Assembly: GCF_000155955.1 (NCBI RefSeq)
Contig: NZ_GG697141.2
Span: 328,114 to 392,113, forward strand
Direction of reading: 5' to 3'
Length of the DNA stretch: 64,000 bases
DNA from: Mitsuokella multacida DSM 20544
GTDB lineage: Bacteria; Bacillota; Negativicutes; Selenomonadales; Selenomonadaceae
Position numbers and translations under genes: made by a program. Shown here one piece after another: positions 37,788 to 45,111 of this stretch. Every line of letters starts with the position of its first letter. The stretch's first letter is position 1. The notes beneath the pieces were generated by a model. It searched no databases and was not told where the DNA came from. It worked only from the letters and a program-made list of their open reading frames with translations.

Positions 37788-38678
37788 TTGGATTGGAGCA
37801 AGAGCATGCATGATATCTGGAACCCCTGGCATGGCTGCGTGCGTGTCAGCCCCGGCTGTGCCAATTGCTATATGTACTTCCTTGACCGGCAACGTGGGCA
37901 GGACGGTCGTCATATCTATCGCACGAGCAGTTTTGATTATCCGCTGCAGCGTGACCAGGCCGGACGGTATCGTGTACAATCTGGTGAGCTCATTCGCGTC
38001 TGCATGACCTCGGACTTTTTTCTGGCGGAGGCGGATGAATGGCGTGAAGAAGCTTGGAACATCATGTACCAGCGGCCTGATGTCATCTTTTTCCTGCTGA
38101 CGAAGCGGCCGGAGCGCATCCGTGCGCATCTGCCATCTGACTGGGGTGAGGGCTGGGAGAATGTCTGGCTCAATGTCACTTGCGAGAATCAGGCGATGGC
38201 CGATAGGCGCATGCCTGTTTTACTGGATGTTCCCGCCAAACATAAGGGCGTCATGTGTGCGCCGCTGATCGGTCCAGTATCCCTAATGCCTTATCTGCAG
38301 AATGGCGCGATTGAGCAGGTCATCTGCGGCGGTGAGAATTACGACGGTGCACGGCCCTGCCATTACGAATGGGTCAAGACATTGCACGATGAATGCCTTG
38401 TGCACAAGACGGCGTTCTCATTCATCGAGACGGGAACGCACTTCGTCAAGGATGGACGCTCGTATTTCATCCGGAGCAAGCAGTGCCAAGCGGAGCAGGC
38501 CTATCGTTCTGGTCTCAGTTTCGGCCATCTGCCGCGCTTCAACCTGAAGACGCCGATCGGCTTTCCCTTGCAACCATCGGACTGCTATCAGCCTGTATAC
38601 GACGGCCCCCACTGCAAGCAATGCGGAAGCCGGCGCATCTGCAATGGCTGCAGCCATTGCGGGAAATGCCGTAGGTAG
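37788..38678 (+). CDS. DUF5131 family protein (phage Gp37/Gp68-like)
   Basis: The 296-residue protein has the family N-terminus (M..WS...IWNPWHGC) and a CxxxxPGCANCY segment, with a Cys-rich C-terminus CKQCGSRRICNGC-SHCGKCRR. The Cys motifs suggest metal or iron-sulfur binding. The family appears in phages and beside TcmP proteins in some genomes; no TcmP partner is seen here. The start is a TTG at 37788, or the ATG at 37806; the longer form keeps the conserved DW residues. The function is unknown. Confidence 0.75.
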   Translation: MDWSKSMHDIWNPWHGCVRVSPGCANCYMYFLDRQRGQDGRHIYRTSSFDYPLQRDQAGRYRVQSGELIRVCMTSDFFLAEADEWREEAWNIMYQRPDVIFFLLTKRPERIRAHLPSDWGEGWENVWLNVTCENQAMADRRMPVLLDVPAKHKGVMCAPLIGPVSLMPYLQNGAIEQVICGGENYDGARPCHYEWVKTLHDECLVHKTAFSFIETGTHFVKDGRSYFIRSKQCQAEQAYRSGLSFGHLPRFNLKTPIGFPLQPSDCYQPVYDGPHCKQCGSRRICNGCSHCGKCRR

Positions 38679-38752
38679 ACCTGTTTGCAAGTGGATGAAG
38701 ATAGCGTATAATGAAGGGAAATACATTCAAAAGGAAATAGGTGAGCATCATC

Positions 38753-39145
38753 ATGGAAATGAAGAATCGCGATAATCGAGCAGAACGGGCTGTGGCGTAT
38801 AAACACAAGGACTGCAACTGCGCGCAGGCGGTACTGCTGGCCTTTGCGGAAGAGCTCGGCAAATCCGAAGAAGAGCTCCGGGCACTTGGCTCGGGGTTCG
38901 GCATGGGCATGGGCTGCACGGAGGCGACGTGCGGCGCGCTCTGTGGCGCTGGCATGGTCATGGGGCTCATGGGCAAGAGCGGCAAGCCGACGGCGGCCAT
39001 CATGCGCGATATCCTGCATGAGTTCGAGGAAAAAGCCGGTGCCACCATCTGCAAGGATCTCAAAGGCATTGAGACGGGCAAGATGCTCTGCTCCTGCGAC
39101 GACTGCGTGCGTCACGCCGTGCGCGCTGTGGAGCAGCGCCTCTGA
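38753..39145 (+). CDS. C_GCAxxG_C_C family redox-type protein
   Basis: The 130-residue protein belongs to the C_GCAxxG_C_C family of small Cys-rich proteins. The pattern is clear: CNCAQAVLLAFAEELG, then GSGFGMGMGCTEATCGALCGA and a C-terminal CSCDDCV. These are presumed redox or metal-binding proteins of anaerobes. The promoter TTGCAA-N16-TATAAT lies just upstream (near 38683-38710). I prefer the ATG at 38753 (AGGTGAGC upstream); a GTG 12 bases earlier follows AAGGAAATAG. Confidence 0.82.
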   Translation: MEMKNRDNRAERAVAYKHKDCNCAQAVLLAFAEELGKSEEELRALGSGFGMGMGCTEATCGALCGAGMVMGLMGKSGKPTAAIMRDILHEFEEKAGATICKDLKGIETGKMLCSCDDCVRHAVRAVEQRL

Positions 39146-39174
39146 TACACTTTGATACGTTAAGGAGAATACGG

Positions 39175-39540
39175 ATGAACCTGAAAAAGATTGATTTCCC
39201 GCTGACGGTATGCAAGCTGGATGCGATGGATAAAGTGGATACCAAGTCAGACTTCTTTTTCTTCGCCAAGACGGACGAAGAACTCTCACTGGTCTGCAAG
39301 ACCGAGGACACGCCATCTCAGACGACGGCGCGCGAAGATGGCTGGCGGGCCTTCCGCATCGAGGGCACGCTGGATTTCTCGCTCATCGGCATCCTGTCCA
39401 AACTTTCTACGATCCTCGCCGAAAACAAGATCGGGATTTTTGCTGTCTCTACCTATAACACGGACTACATCCTGATCAAGGAAGAGAACTTCGCAAAAGC
39501 GATAGCTATCCTGCAGGAAAACGGCTATACTGTCAAATGA
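39175..39540 (+). CDS. ACT domain protein (ACT_7/CASTOR-like)
   Basis: The 121-residue protein has an ACT-type fold in its C-terminal half (FRIEGTLDFSLIGILSKLS...IFAVSTYNTDYILIK). This matches the ACT_7 family, whose members bind amino acids. It is 29 bases downstream of the Cys-rich gene, so the two are probably co-transcribed, and a terminator follows. The function is unknown. Confidence 0.85.
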   Translation: MNLKKIDFPLTVCKLDAMDKVDTKSDFFFFAKTDEELSLVCKTEDTPSQTTAREDGWRAFRIEGTLDFSLIGILSKLSTILAENKIGIFAVSTYNTDYILIKEENFAKAIAILQENGYTVK

Positions 39541-39576
39541 ATGAACAGTTGACTCATATTTGGGCACTGAGATAAG

Positions 39577-39627
39577 AACGACTCTCGTTCAATGTTCTTT
39601 AAAGACATTGTGCGAGAGTCGTTTTTG
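39577..39627 (+). terminator. Intrinsic terminator
   Basis: AACGACTCTCG (39577-39587) pairs with CGAGAGTCGTT (39613-39623), an inner CAATG/CATTG stem adds to it, and a T tract follows. It is usable for the plus-strand genes and faces the minus-strand AraC gene. Confidence 0.85.
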
Positions 39628-39663
39628 CTGACGGTATATGTATCGCTCATAGCGGGGAAGATG

Positions 39664-40560
39664 TTATTTGGTGCGATGGGCTGCCCGAAAGCGTTGCGGT
39701 GCTAAGCCTGTTGTCCGATGAAAGATCTTGGTGAAGTAACTGATGTCATGGAAGCCTGTCGCAATGGCAATCTCGCTGGAAGTCATATCGGTGGAAAGGA
39801 GCAGTGATGATGCCTGCTGGATGCGGTAATTTTGCAGATAGTTCATCGGTGAAGTTCCGACCGTCTTCTTGAAACTGCGCAGTAGGACGCTCTCACTGCA
39901 GGCAGCCAGACGCATCAGCGTCTGGTTCGAGATTGTCTCCATGTAATGCTGCTCGATGTACTGCAGGAGTAGTTTCATCCGCTCAAGCAGGCTGACATCG
40001 CGAGAAATTGTGGGCGGGGATGAAGGAAGATTCTGGCACAGGATGTGCAGTGCCTTGGAGAGCGCATAGCGTGCTTCGATTGTATAAGCTTCGGTCTCTT
40101 GCGTGATGGCATCCCAGGCATGCATCATCAGATGGGCAATTGTCGCATGCCAAGGTTCGTTACCTTCCATGAGCAGGAAAGGCAGATTCTGTCTGCCGTA
40201 AAAGGGAAGAACCAACTTCTGCCAGTAGCACGACTGCGGGGAGCCTGCAATCAGGTCGGGATGGACGACGAGCGAGCGCAGGATGCTCGGCTTGCGAAGG
40301 GAATGTGAGACAGAGTGGAGGAGGCCTGCATTTATCAGGATACCTGCTCCCTGCCGCAGTGTGATTGGCTCTGTGCCGACATGGAGATGGATGGTCCCGT
40401 TGAACGCCAGGATGTATTCAAATTCATCGTGCCAATGGATGGGAACGTCTGTACAGGCCATATCATCTTCATAGCATGCCACGGGAAATAGAACACTGCC
40501 GTGCCGCGTGATTTCTTTTTGATTCTTGTCAGTGTGCAGGGTGCAGTGCAAGTTGACCAT
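39664..40560 (-). CDS. AraC-family transcriptional regulator
   Basis: The 298-residue regulator has an N-terminal cupin-like sensor domain (HWHDEFEYILAFNGTIHLHVG) and two C-terminal helix-turn-helix units. The second of these has ASSLLLSTDMTSSEIAIATGFHDISYFTKIFHRTTG (core: IAIATGFHDISYFTKIF). It is divergent from an MFS transporter gene that it probably controls. A repeated TATCATCA (40591 and 40651) in the 118-base intergenic region is a candidate site. The effector is unknown. Confidence 0.9.
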   Translation of the reverse strand: MVNLHCTLHTDKNQKEITRHGSVLFPVACYEDDMACTDVPIHWHDEFEYILAFNGTIHLHVGTEPITLRQGAGILINAGLLHSVSHSLRKPSILRSLVVHPDLIAGSPQSCYWQKLVLPFYGRQNLPFLLMEGNEPWHATIAHLMMHAWDAITQETEAYTIEARYALSKALHILCQNLPSSPPTISRDVSLLERMKLLLQYIEQHYMETISNQTLMRLAACSESVLLRSFKKTVGTSPMNYLQNYRIQQASSLLLSTDMTSSEIAIATGFHDISYFTKIFHRTTGLAPQRFRAAHRTK

Positions 40561-40678
40561 ATTACGTCTCCTTTTATCTCAGATTGACGGTATCATCATA
40601 TAAAATGCCTGTATTTATCTATGAATTCATATTTAAAGACGATATAATCATATCATCAAGTGAGGAGGAAGACAATAC

Positions 40679-41839
40679 ATGGTACATTTGCTCTTAGCAA
40701 TCATCTACATTGCTTTTATCAGTCTGGGCTTGCCGGACTCACTGCTCGGGGCGGCCTGGCCGGTCATGCACGAAGACTTGGGGGCGCCGCTGTCTTATGC
40801 GGGCATCATCTCGATGATCATTGCCTTCGGGACGGTTGTCTCGAGCCTGCAGAGTGACAGGCTGACGCTCTGGCTCAGCACGGGGAAGGTGACGGCCATC
40901 AGCGTCGCCATGACGGCCACGGCTTTGTTCGGCTTCTCAGCATCGAGCGAGTTCTGGATGCTCTGCCTCTGGGCCATTCCCTACGGCCTCGGTGCCGGTG
41001 GTGTGGATGCCGCCCTGAATAATTATGTGGCGCTTCACTGCAGGAGCTGGCATATGAGCTGGCTGCACTGCATGTGGGGCGTCGGTGCGGCGACAGGGCC
41101 GTACATCATGGGCATGGCGCTCGAGATGGGGAAGGGATGGCCGGCGGGCTACCATATCATCGCGGTGATGCAGGTCGTCCTGACCATCATCCTGTTCGCC
41201 AGCCTGCCGCTCTGGAAGGAGCGAAAGGATGAGGTGCAGGCAGATCCTGGACACAAGCGCAAGCCGCTCTCACTGCGCGAGATTTTCCGGATACCGGGTG
41301 CGCGTGAGATACTGGTCGCCTTTTTCTGCTACAGTGCCGTCGAGCAGACCTGCGGGCTCTGGGCGAGCAGCTTTCTGAATCTCAGCAAGGGCATCTCGGC
41401 AGAACAGGCGGCGAGCTTTGGCGCGATGTTCTTCATCGGCATTACGGTGGGCCGCGCTATCAATGGCTTCCTTGCGATGCGCATGCACGACGAGAGCATG
41501 ATTCGGATGGGGCAGGTACTGATCTTGTTCGGTATCGTGACGGTGATGCTCCCCGCAGGTGATGCAGTCGCGCTGGCCGGCCTGATCCTGATTGGTCTGG
41601 GTTGCGCGCCGATTTATCCCTGCATCATACACTCAACTCCAACTCATTTTGGCAAGGACAAGTCACAGGCCATCATCGGCGTCCAGATGGCCGCTGCTTA
41701 TATCGGCACGATGCTCATGCCGCCGCTTTTCGGCATTTTGGCCAACCATCTGTCGATATCGCTGCTGCCAATCTACTTGCTCGTGCTCTTAGCCATCATG
41801 GCGTTCATGCACGAGCGCCTCATCCAGAAGACCCGTTGA
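40679..41839 (+). CDS. MFS transporter (FucP/sugar-type)
   Basis: The 386-residue major facilitator protein has 12 membrane segments. The N-terminal region reads YIAFISLGLPDSLLGAAWP and the C-terminal half contains GLGCAPIYPCIIHSTP. The layout resembles the FucP-like or DUF-type sugar MFS branch found in clostridia. TGAGGAGGAAGAC precedes the ATG, and a TATAAT (40643-40648) without a good -35 suggests activator dependence, in line with the divergent AraC gene. The substrate is unknown. Confidence 0.87.
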   Translation: MVHLLLAIIYIAFISLGLPDSLLGAAWPVMHEDLGAPLSYAGIISMIIAFGTVVSSLQSDRLTLWLSTGKVTAISVAMTATALFGFSASSEFWMLCLWAIPYGLGAGGVDAALNNYVALHCRSWHMSWLHCMWGVGAATGPYIMGMALEMGKGWPAGYHIIAVMQVVLTIILFASLPLWKERKDEVQADPGHKRKPLSLREIFRIPGAREILVAFFCYSAVEQTCGLWASSFLNLSKGISAEQAASFGAMFFIGITVGRAINGFLAMRMHDESMIRMGQVLILFGIVTVMLPAGDAVALAGLILIGLGCAPIYPCIIHSTPTHFGKDKSQAIIGVQMAAAYIGTMLMPPLFGILANHLSISLLPIYLLVLLAIMAFMHERLIQKTR

Positions 41840-41868
41840 GCGAAGCCAAGAGAAAGGGGATATAAGAC

Positions 41869-42741
41869 ATGTATGCAGATTACCATTTACACAGTGAATT
41901 CTCTGATGATTCTAAGGAGCTGATGGAGCGCCAGGTTGAAAAGGCCATCAAACTGGGACTCGATGAGATGTGCTTCACCGATCATGTGGACTACGGCATC
42001 AAACGTGACTGGGATGACCCGCGCGGCATCGAGTGGCGGCAGGGCGACGGCATCTCTTCAGGAGATGCGGCGCGCGAGCCGCTCGCCAACGTCGATTATC
42101 CTCGCTACTTTGCTAAGATAGCACGCATACGGGCTGCCTATGGCGATGCGATCAAGATCCGCTCGGGGCTGGAGTTCGGCATCCAGTCCATCACGGTGGA
42201 CGATTATGAGCGACTCTTTGCCAAGTATCAGGATGAGCTGGATTTTGTGCTGTTCTCGATGCACCAGGTCGACAATAAAGAATTCTGGACACAGGATTTC
42301 CAGCGCGGGCGGAGCCAGAAAGAGTACAATGAAGCGTACTACGAGGAAATCCTCAAGACGATGAAGGCCTTCAAGCATTACTCCGTCCTGGCGCATCTCG
42401 ACCTCCTGGTCCGCTATGATAAGGCAGGCCGCTATCCCTTTGACAAGGTGAGAGACCTCGTGGCCGAGATTCTCAAGCAGGCTATCGCAGATGGCAAGGG
42501 CATCGAGGTCAATACCTCATCCTGGCACTATGGCTTGTCTGACACACAGCCGAGCCGTGAAATCCTGCATCTCTACAAAGACCTTGGCGGACGTATCATC
42601 ACAGTTGGCTCTGATGCCCATCAGACTTCCTATCTGGCCGACCACATCAAGGACGCCTATGCGATTCTTCGCGATGAGATTGGCTTTACAGAAATCGCGA
42701 CATTTGAGCATATGCAGCCTATTTTCCACAAGCTCAGATGA
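41869..42741 (+). CDS. hisJ: Histidinol-phosphatase (PHP family, HisJ/HisK type)
   Basis: The 290-residue PHP-domain phosphatase dephosphorylates histidinol phosphate in histidine synthesis. The metal-binding motifs are DYHLHSEFSDD, FTDHVDYG, the Glu-Phe in SGLEFGIQ, SMHQVDN, AHLDLLVRYD and the C-terminal GSDAHQTSY. AAAGGGGATATAAGAC precedes the ATG. It lies 29 bases after the MFS gene, so it may be co-transcribed, though it also precedes an independent riboswitch-controlled gene. Other PHP phosphatases are possible, but the motif set fits HisJ. Confidence 0.88.
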   Translation: MYADYHLHSEFSDDSKELMERQVEKAIKLGLDEMCFTDHVDYGIKRDWDDPRGIEWRQGDGISSGDAAREPLANVDYPRYFAKIARIRAAYGDAIKIRSGLEFGIQSITVDDYERLFAKYQDELDFVLFSMHQVDNKEFWTQDFQRGRSQKEYNEAYYEEILKTMKAFKHYSVLAHLDLLVRYDKAGRYPFDKVRDLVAEILKQAIADGKGIEVNTSSWHYGLSDTQPSREILHLYKDLGGRIITVGSDAHQTSYLADHIKDAYAILRDEIGFTEIATFEHMQPIFHKLR

Positions 42742-42750
42742 TTTTGTGGA

Positions 42751-42940
42751 TTGACAGCAGCTGCCTCCATCTGTTATACTGATGCTACAAACGAATAGCG
42801 AAGGGGAGTAACCTCTTTGGCCTGCCGTCAACAAGCATGCCGCGCGAGCGGCTGGTGGCAGCGTTACACACATTGATGTAATAGGTGAGACTTTCGCATG
42901 ATACCCGGATTCCCGGATACCATGCGGAAGTCTCTTTTTG
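42751..42940 (+). promoter_or_regulatory. Promoter and yybP-ykoY manganese riboswitch
   Basis: The promoter is TTGACA (42751-42756), an 18-bp spacer, and TATACT (42775-42780). The aptamer contains the conserved AAGGGGAGTA (42801-42810), AACAAG (42830-42835) and the GAGCGGCTGGTGGCAGC strand (42846-42862). The expression platform is a terminator: GAGACTTTCGCATG (42887-42900) pairs with CATGCGGAAGTCTC (42921-42934), followed by T5. In this class Mn(II) binding prevents termination and turns on Mn export or homeostasis genes, here a TerC-family transporter. Confidence 0.9.
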
Positions 42941-42970
42941 TTTGACTACCTGAAGAAAGGAATCAATCAC

Positions 42971-43654
42971 ATGGAAATCTTATCGATGCAATTCCTCATG
43001 GCCCTCGGCACGATTGTCCTGATGGACCTGCTGCTCGGCGGCGACAATGCCGTCGTCATCGCGATGGCGGCGAACAAGCTGCCGGAGAACCTGCGCAAGA
43101 AAGCCATCCTCATCGGCACGGCCGGTGCCGTCATCATCCGCCTCGTCATGACGCTCGTGGCCGTCTGGCTGCTGACCATCCCGTACCTGCAGGCAATCGG
43201 CGGTCTGATTCTCTTGCCGATTGCCGTGAAGCTGCTCGTGCCGGAGAAGAAGGATGAGCACGTTGAATCATCGGACAGTCTCATGGGCGCGGTCAAGACC
43301 ATCATCATCGCGGATGCCGCGATGGGCGTCGACAACGTCCTGGCCATTGCGGGCGCGTCGCACGGCAGCTTCCTGCTCGTCGTCTTCGGCTTCCTCATCA
43401 GCATCCCAATCATCGTGGGCGGCAGCACGCTCATTGGCAAGATCATGGATCGCTTCCCCATCGTGCTCTACGCCGGCGCCGGCCTCCTCGGGTGGACGGC
43501 GGGCTCCATGATCGCCCACGACAAGATCCTCGGCACGATGCTCACGAGCACCGTCGGCGACTGGGCAGCCATCGCCATCCAGGTCATCCTCGCCGCAGGC
43601 GTCATCCTCATTGGCTTTGCCATGAGCCACCGCGCCAAGAGCCAGACGGCCTGA
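42971..43654 (+). CDS. TerC-family membrane protein, probable Mn(II) exporter
   Basis: The 227-residue integral membrane protein has about seven helices. Signature acidic segments are MDLLLGGDNAVVIAMAA and ADAAMGVDNVLAIAGASHG, which form the metal pathway in TerC/YkoY-type exporters. The yybP-ykoY riboswitch directly upstream supports manganese as substrate. The ATG at 42971 follows GAAAGGAATCAATCAC. A TTG in frame further upstream lies in the terminator hairpin and is discounted. Confidence 0.9.
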   Translation: MEILSMQFLMALGTIVLMDLLLGGDNAVVIAMAANKLPENLRKKAILIGTAGAVIIRLVMTLVAVWLLTIPYLQAIGGLILLPIAVKLLVPEKKDEHVESSDSLMGAVKTIIIADAAMGVDNVLAIAGASHGSFLLVVFGFLISIPIIVGGSTLIGKIMDRFPIVLYAGAGLLGWTAGSMIAHDKILGTMLTSTVGDWAAIAIQVILAAGVILIGFAMSHRAKSQTA

Positions 43655-43662
43655 TCCTAGAG

Positions 43663-43703
43663 AAAAACCTGCCCTCACCTTGATGGTGAGAGCAGGTTTT
43701 TTT
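43663..43703. terminator. Bidirectional terminator between convergent genes
   Basis: AAAAACCTGCCCTCACC (43663-43679) pairs with GGTGAGAGCAGGTTTTT (43685-43701), with one A-C/C-A interruption. A and T runs on both ends serve both directions. Confidence 0.9.
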
Positions 43704-45081
43704 ACGGCCAGGCGATGCCGTCGCCGTAGAAATCACTGGGATGATCTGCAGTCTGGACGGTCATGAGGACAGGCATCTCGACTTGGGCGGCAATCCACTT
43801 CTGCAAGCGGTCGGCTTCTTCTGGGCGGAGCGGCTCTTTGACGATGACCTCGACCATGAAGCGCTTGTGATCCACTTTTTTCTCCGTTTTTGGCTGATCC
43901 TTTTGGGGCGTTACGGATGTCAATGTGCCGCCCTGGATGGAGAGGACCTCGGGGAAGAGAAGAGGGCCCTGCTGTGTGAGGAGCTCGATGGTCTGCTGGT
44001 CTGCGCTCGCGCGCTTGTAGGCTGGGTAATACTGCGCGGAGAGGTTCTTGTAGGAGACTTCCTTTTCGGAAGCGCTCTGCTTCTCAAGCCGTGCATTGAT
44101 GAGATTCTGGACTTGCTCGCGGTCGAGTTCGCGCTGCCCCTGTATGACGACGAGTTCGAGGTCTTGGAGCCTGTTGCGCGCGTGCAGTTCGTCCTGCAGG
44201 GTGGCAATCTCTTTCTCGGTCAGCAGCGTGCCCACGAGATCGACGGTGAGGACGTGGCCCTTTACGGTGTAGGAGACAACACTCGTCGTCTGGAAGTCCA
44301 TATCCTCGCTGATGAAGCTCTTGACCTGCATGTCGCGCAGATTCTCCTCGACCATCTGATAGGCGAGATAGATGCTCGGCGCCGTGATTAAGATGCCGAG
44401 AGCCGCCAGGATGAGGCGCTGCCGCTGGAATTGTGAGGCCTCGACATCACCATGCGATGGGACGCCGAGGAGTTTGAAGACGAGGAAGGCCGCGAGTGCG
44501 ATGAAGAAGGCGTTGATGAAAAAGAGGTACATCGCGCCGAGGAAGAAGGGGTAATGGCCGGATGCCAGCCCGTATCCTGCTGTGCAGAGTGGCGGCATCA
44601 GAGCGGTGGCGATGGCCACGCCGGGGATGACATTGCTCTTCTCCTGACGCGTATTGCCAACGGCCCCCGCAATGCCGCCGCACAGGGCGACGATGACATC
44701 CCAGATGGTGGGAGAGGTGCGTGCCAGAAGCTCGTCCGTCGAGTAGGCCAGCGGCGAGATGGCGAAGTAGAGGGAGGCCGTCAGGATGGCGAAGCCCACC
44801 TGGAAGGCTAGCTTGATCATGGACTGCCGGATGAAGTGCACATCGTATGTGGCCATGCCGTACCCGATGGCCACGATCCCGCCCATGAGCGGGGAAATCA
44901 GCATGGCGCCGATGATGACGGCGACGCTGTTCATGTTCAGGCCGACACAGGCAATCATGATGGCCATGACGAGGACGATGAGATTCGTCCCCGATACCGT
45001 CGCATCCGCAAGGATGCGCTGGTTGATTTCTTGGATGGAGGCGGCGCCTCCCTTTAGATTGAATAGATCACGCCACATCAT
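43702..45081 (-). CDS. DUF389 domain membrane protein (TIGR00341-like)
   Basis: The 459-residue protein has an N-terminal DUF389 membrane region. It contains VIIGAMLISPLMGGIVAIGYG, GGIAGAVGNTRQEKSNVIPGVAIATALMPPL and FFINAFFIALAAFLVF (core: AMLISPLMGGI, VAIATALMPP). A long cytoplasmic or extracytoplasmic C-terminal domain of about 220 residues follows. The function of the family is unknown; a channel or transporter is suspected. It is 30 bases downstream of the BCCT transporter on the minus strand, so they are probably one operon. Confidence 0.85.
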   Translation of the reverse strand: MMWRDLFNLKGGAASIQEINQRILADATVSGTNLIVLVMAIMIACVGLNMNSVAVIIGAMLISPLMGGIVAIGYGMATYDVHFIRQSMIKLAFQVGFAILTASLYFAISPLAYSTDELLARTSPTIWDVIVALCGGIAGAVGNTRQEKSNVIPGVAIATALMPPLCTAGYGLASGHYPFFLGAMYLFFINAFFIALAAFLVFKLLGVPSHGDVEASQFQRQRLILAALGILITAPSIYLAYQMVEENLRDMQVKSFISEDMDFQTTSVVSYTVKGHVLTVDLVGTLLTEKEIATLQDELHARNRLQDLELVVIQGQRELDREQVQNLINARLEKQSASEKEVSYKNLSAQYYPAYKRASADQQTIELLTQQGPLLFPEVLSIQGGTLTSVTPQKDQPKTEKKVDHKRFMVEVIVKEPLRPEEADRLQKWIAAQVEMPVLMTVQTADHPSDFYGDGIAWP

Positions 45082-45111
45082 TTCATCTCACATCACCTTT
45101 CACCGGAGACG

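Noticed and set aside
37788..38678. DUF5131 gene as part of a phage-defence island
   Set aside because: No defence-type neighbours (restriction, toxin-antitoxin, TcmP) are present; the context is metabolic.
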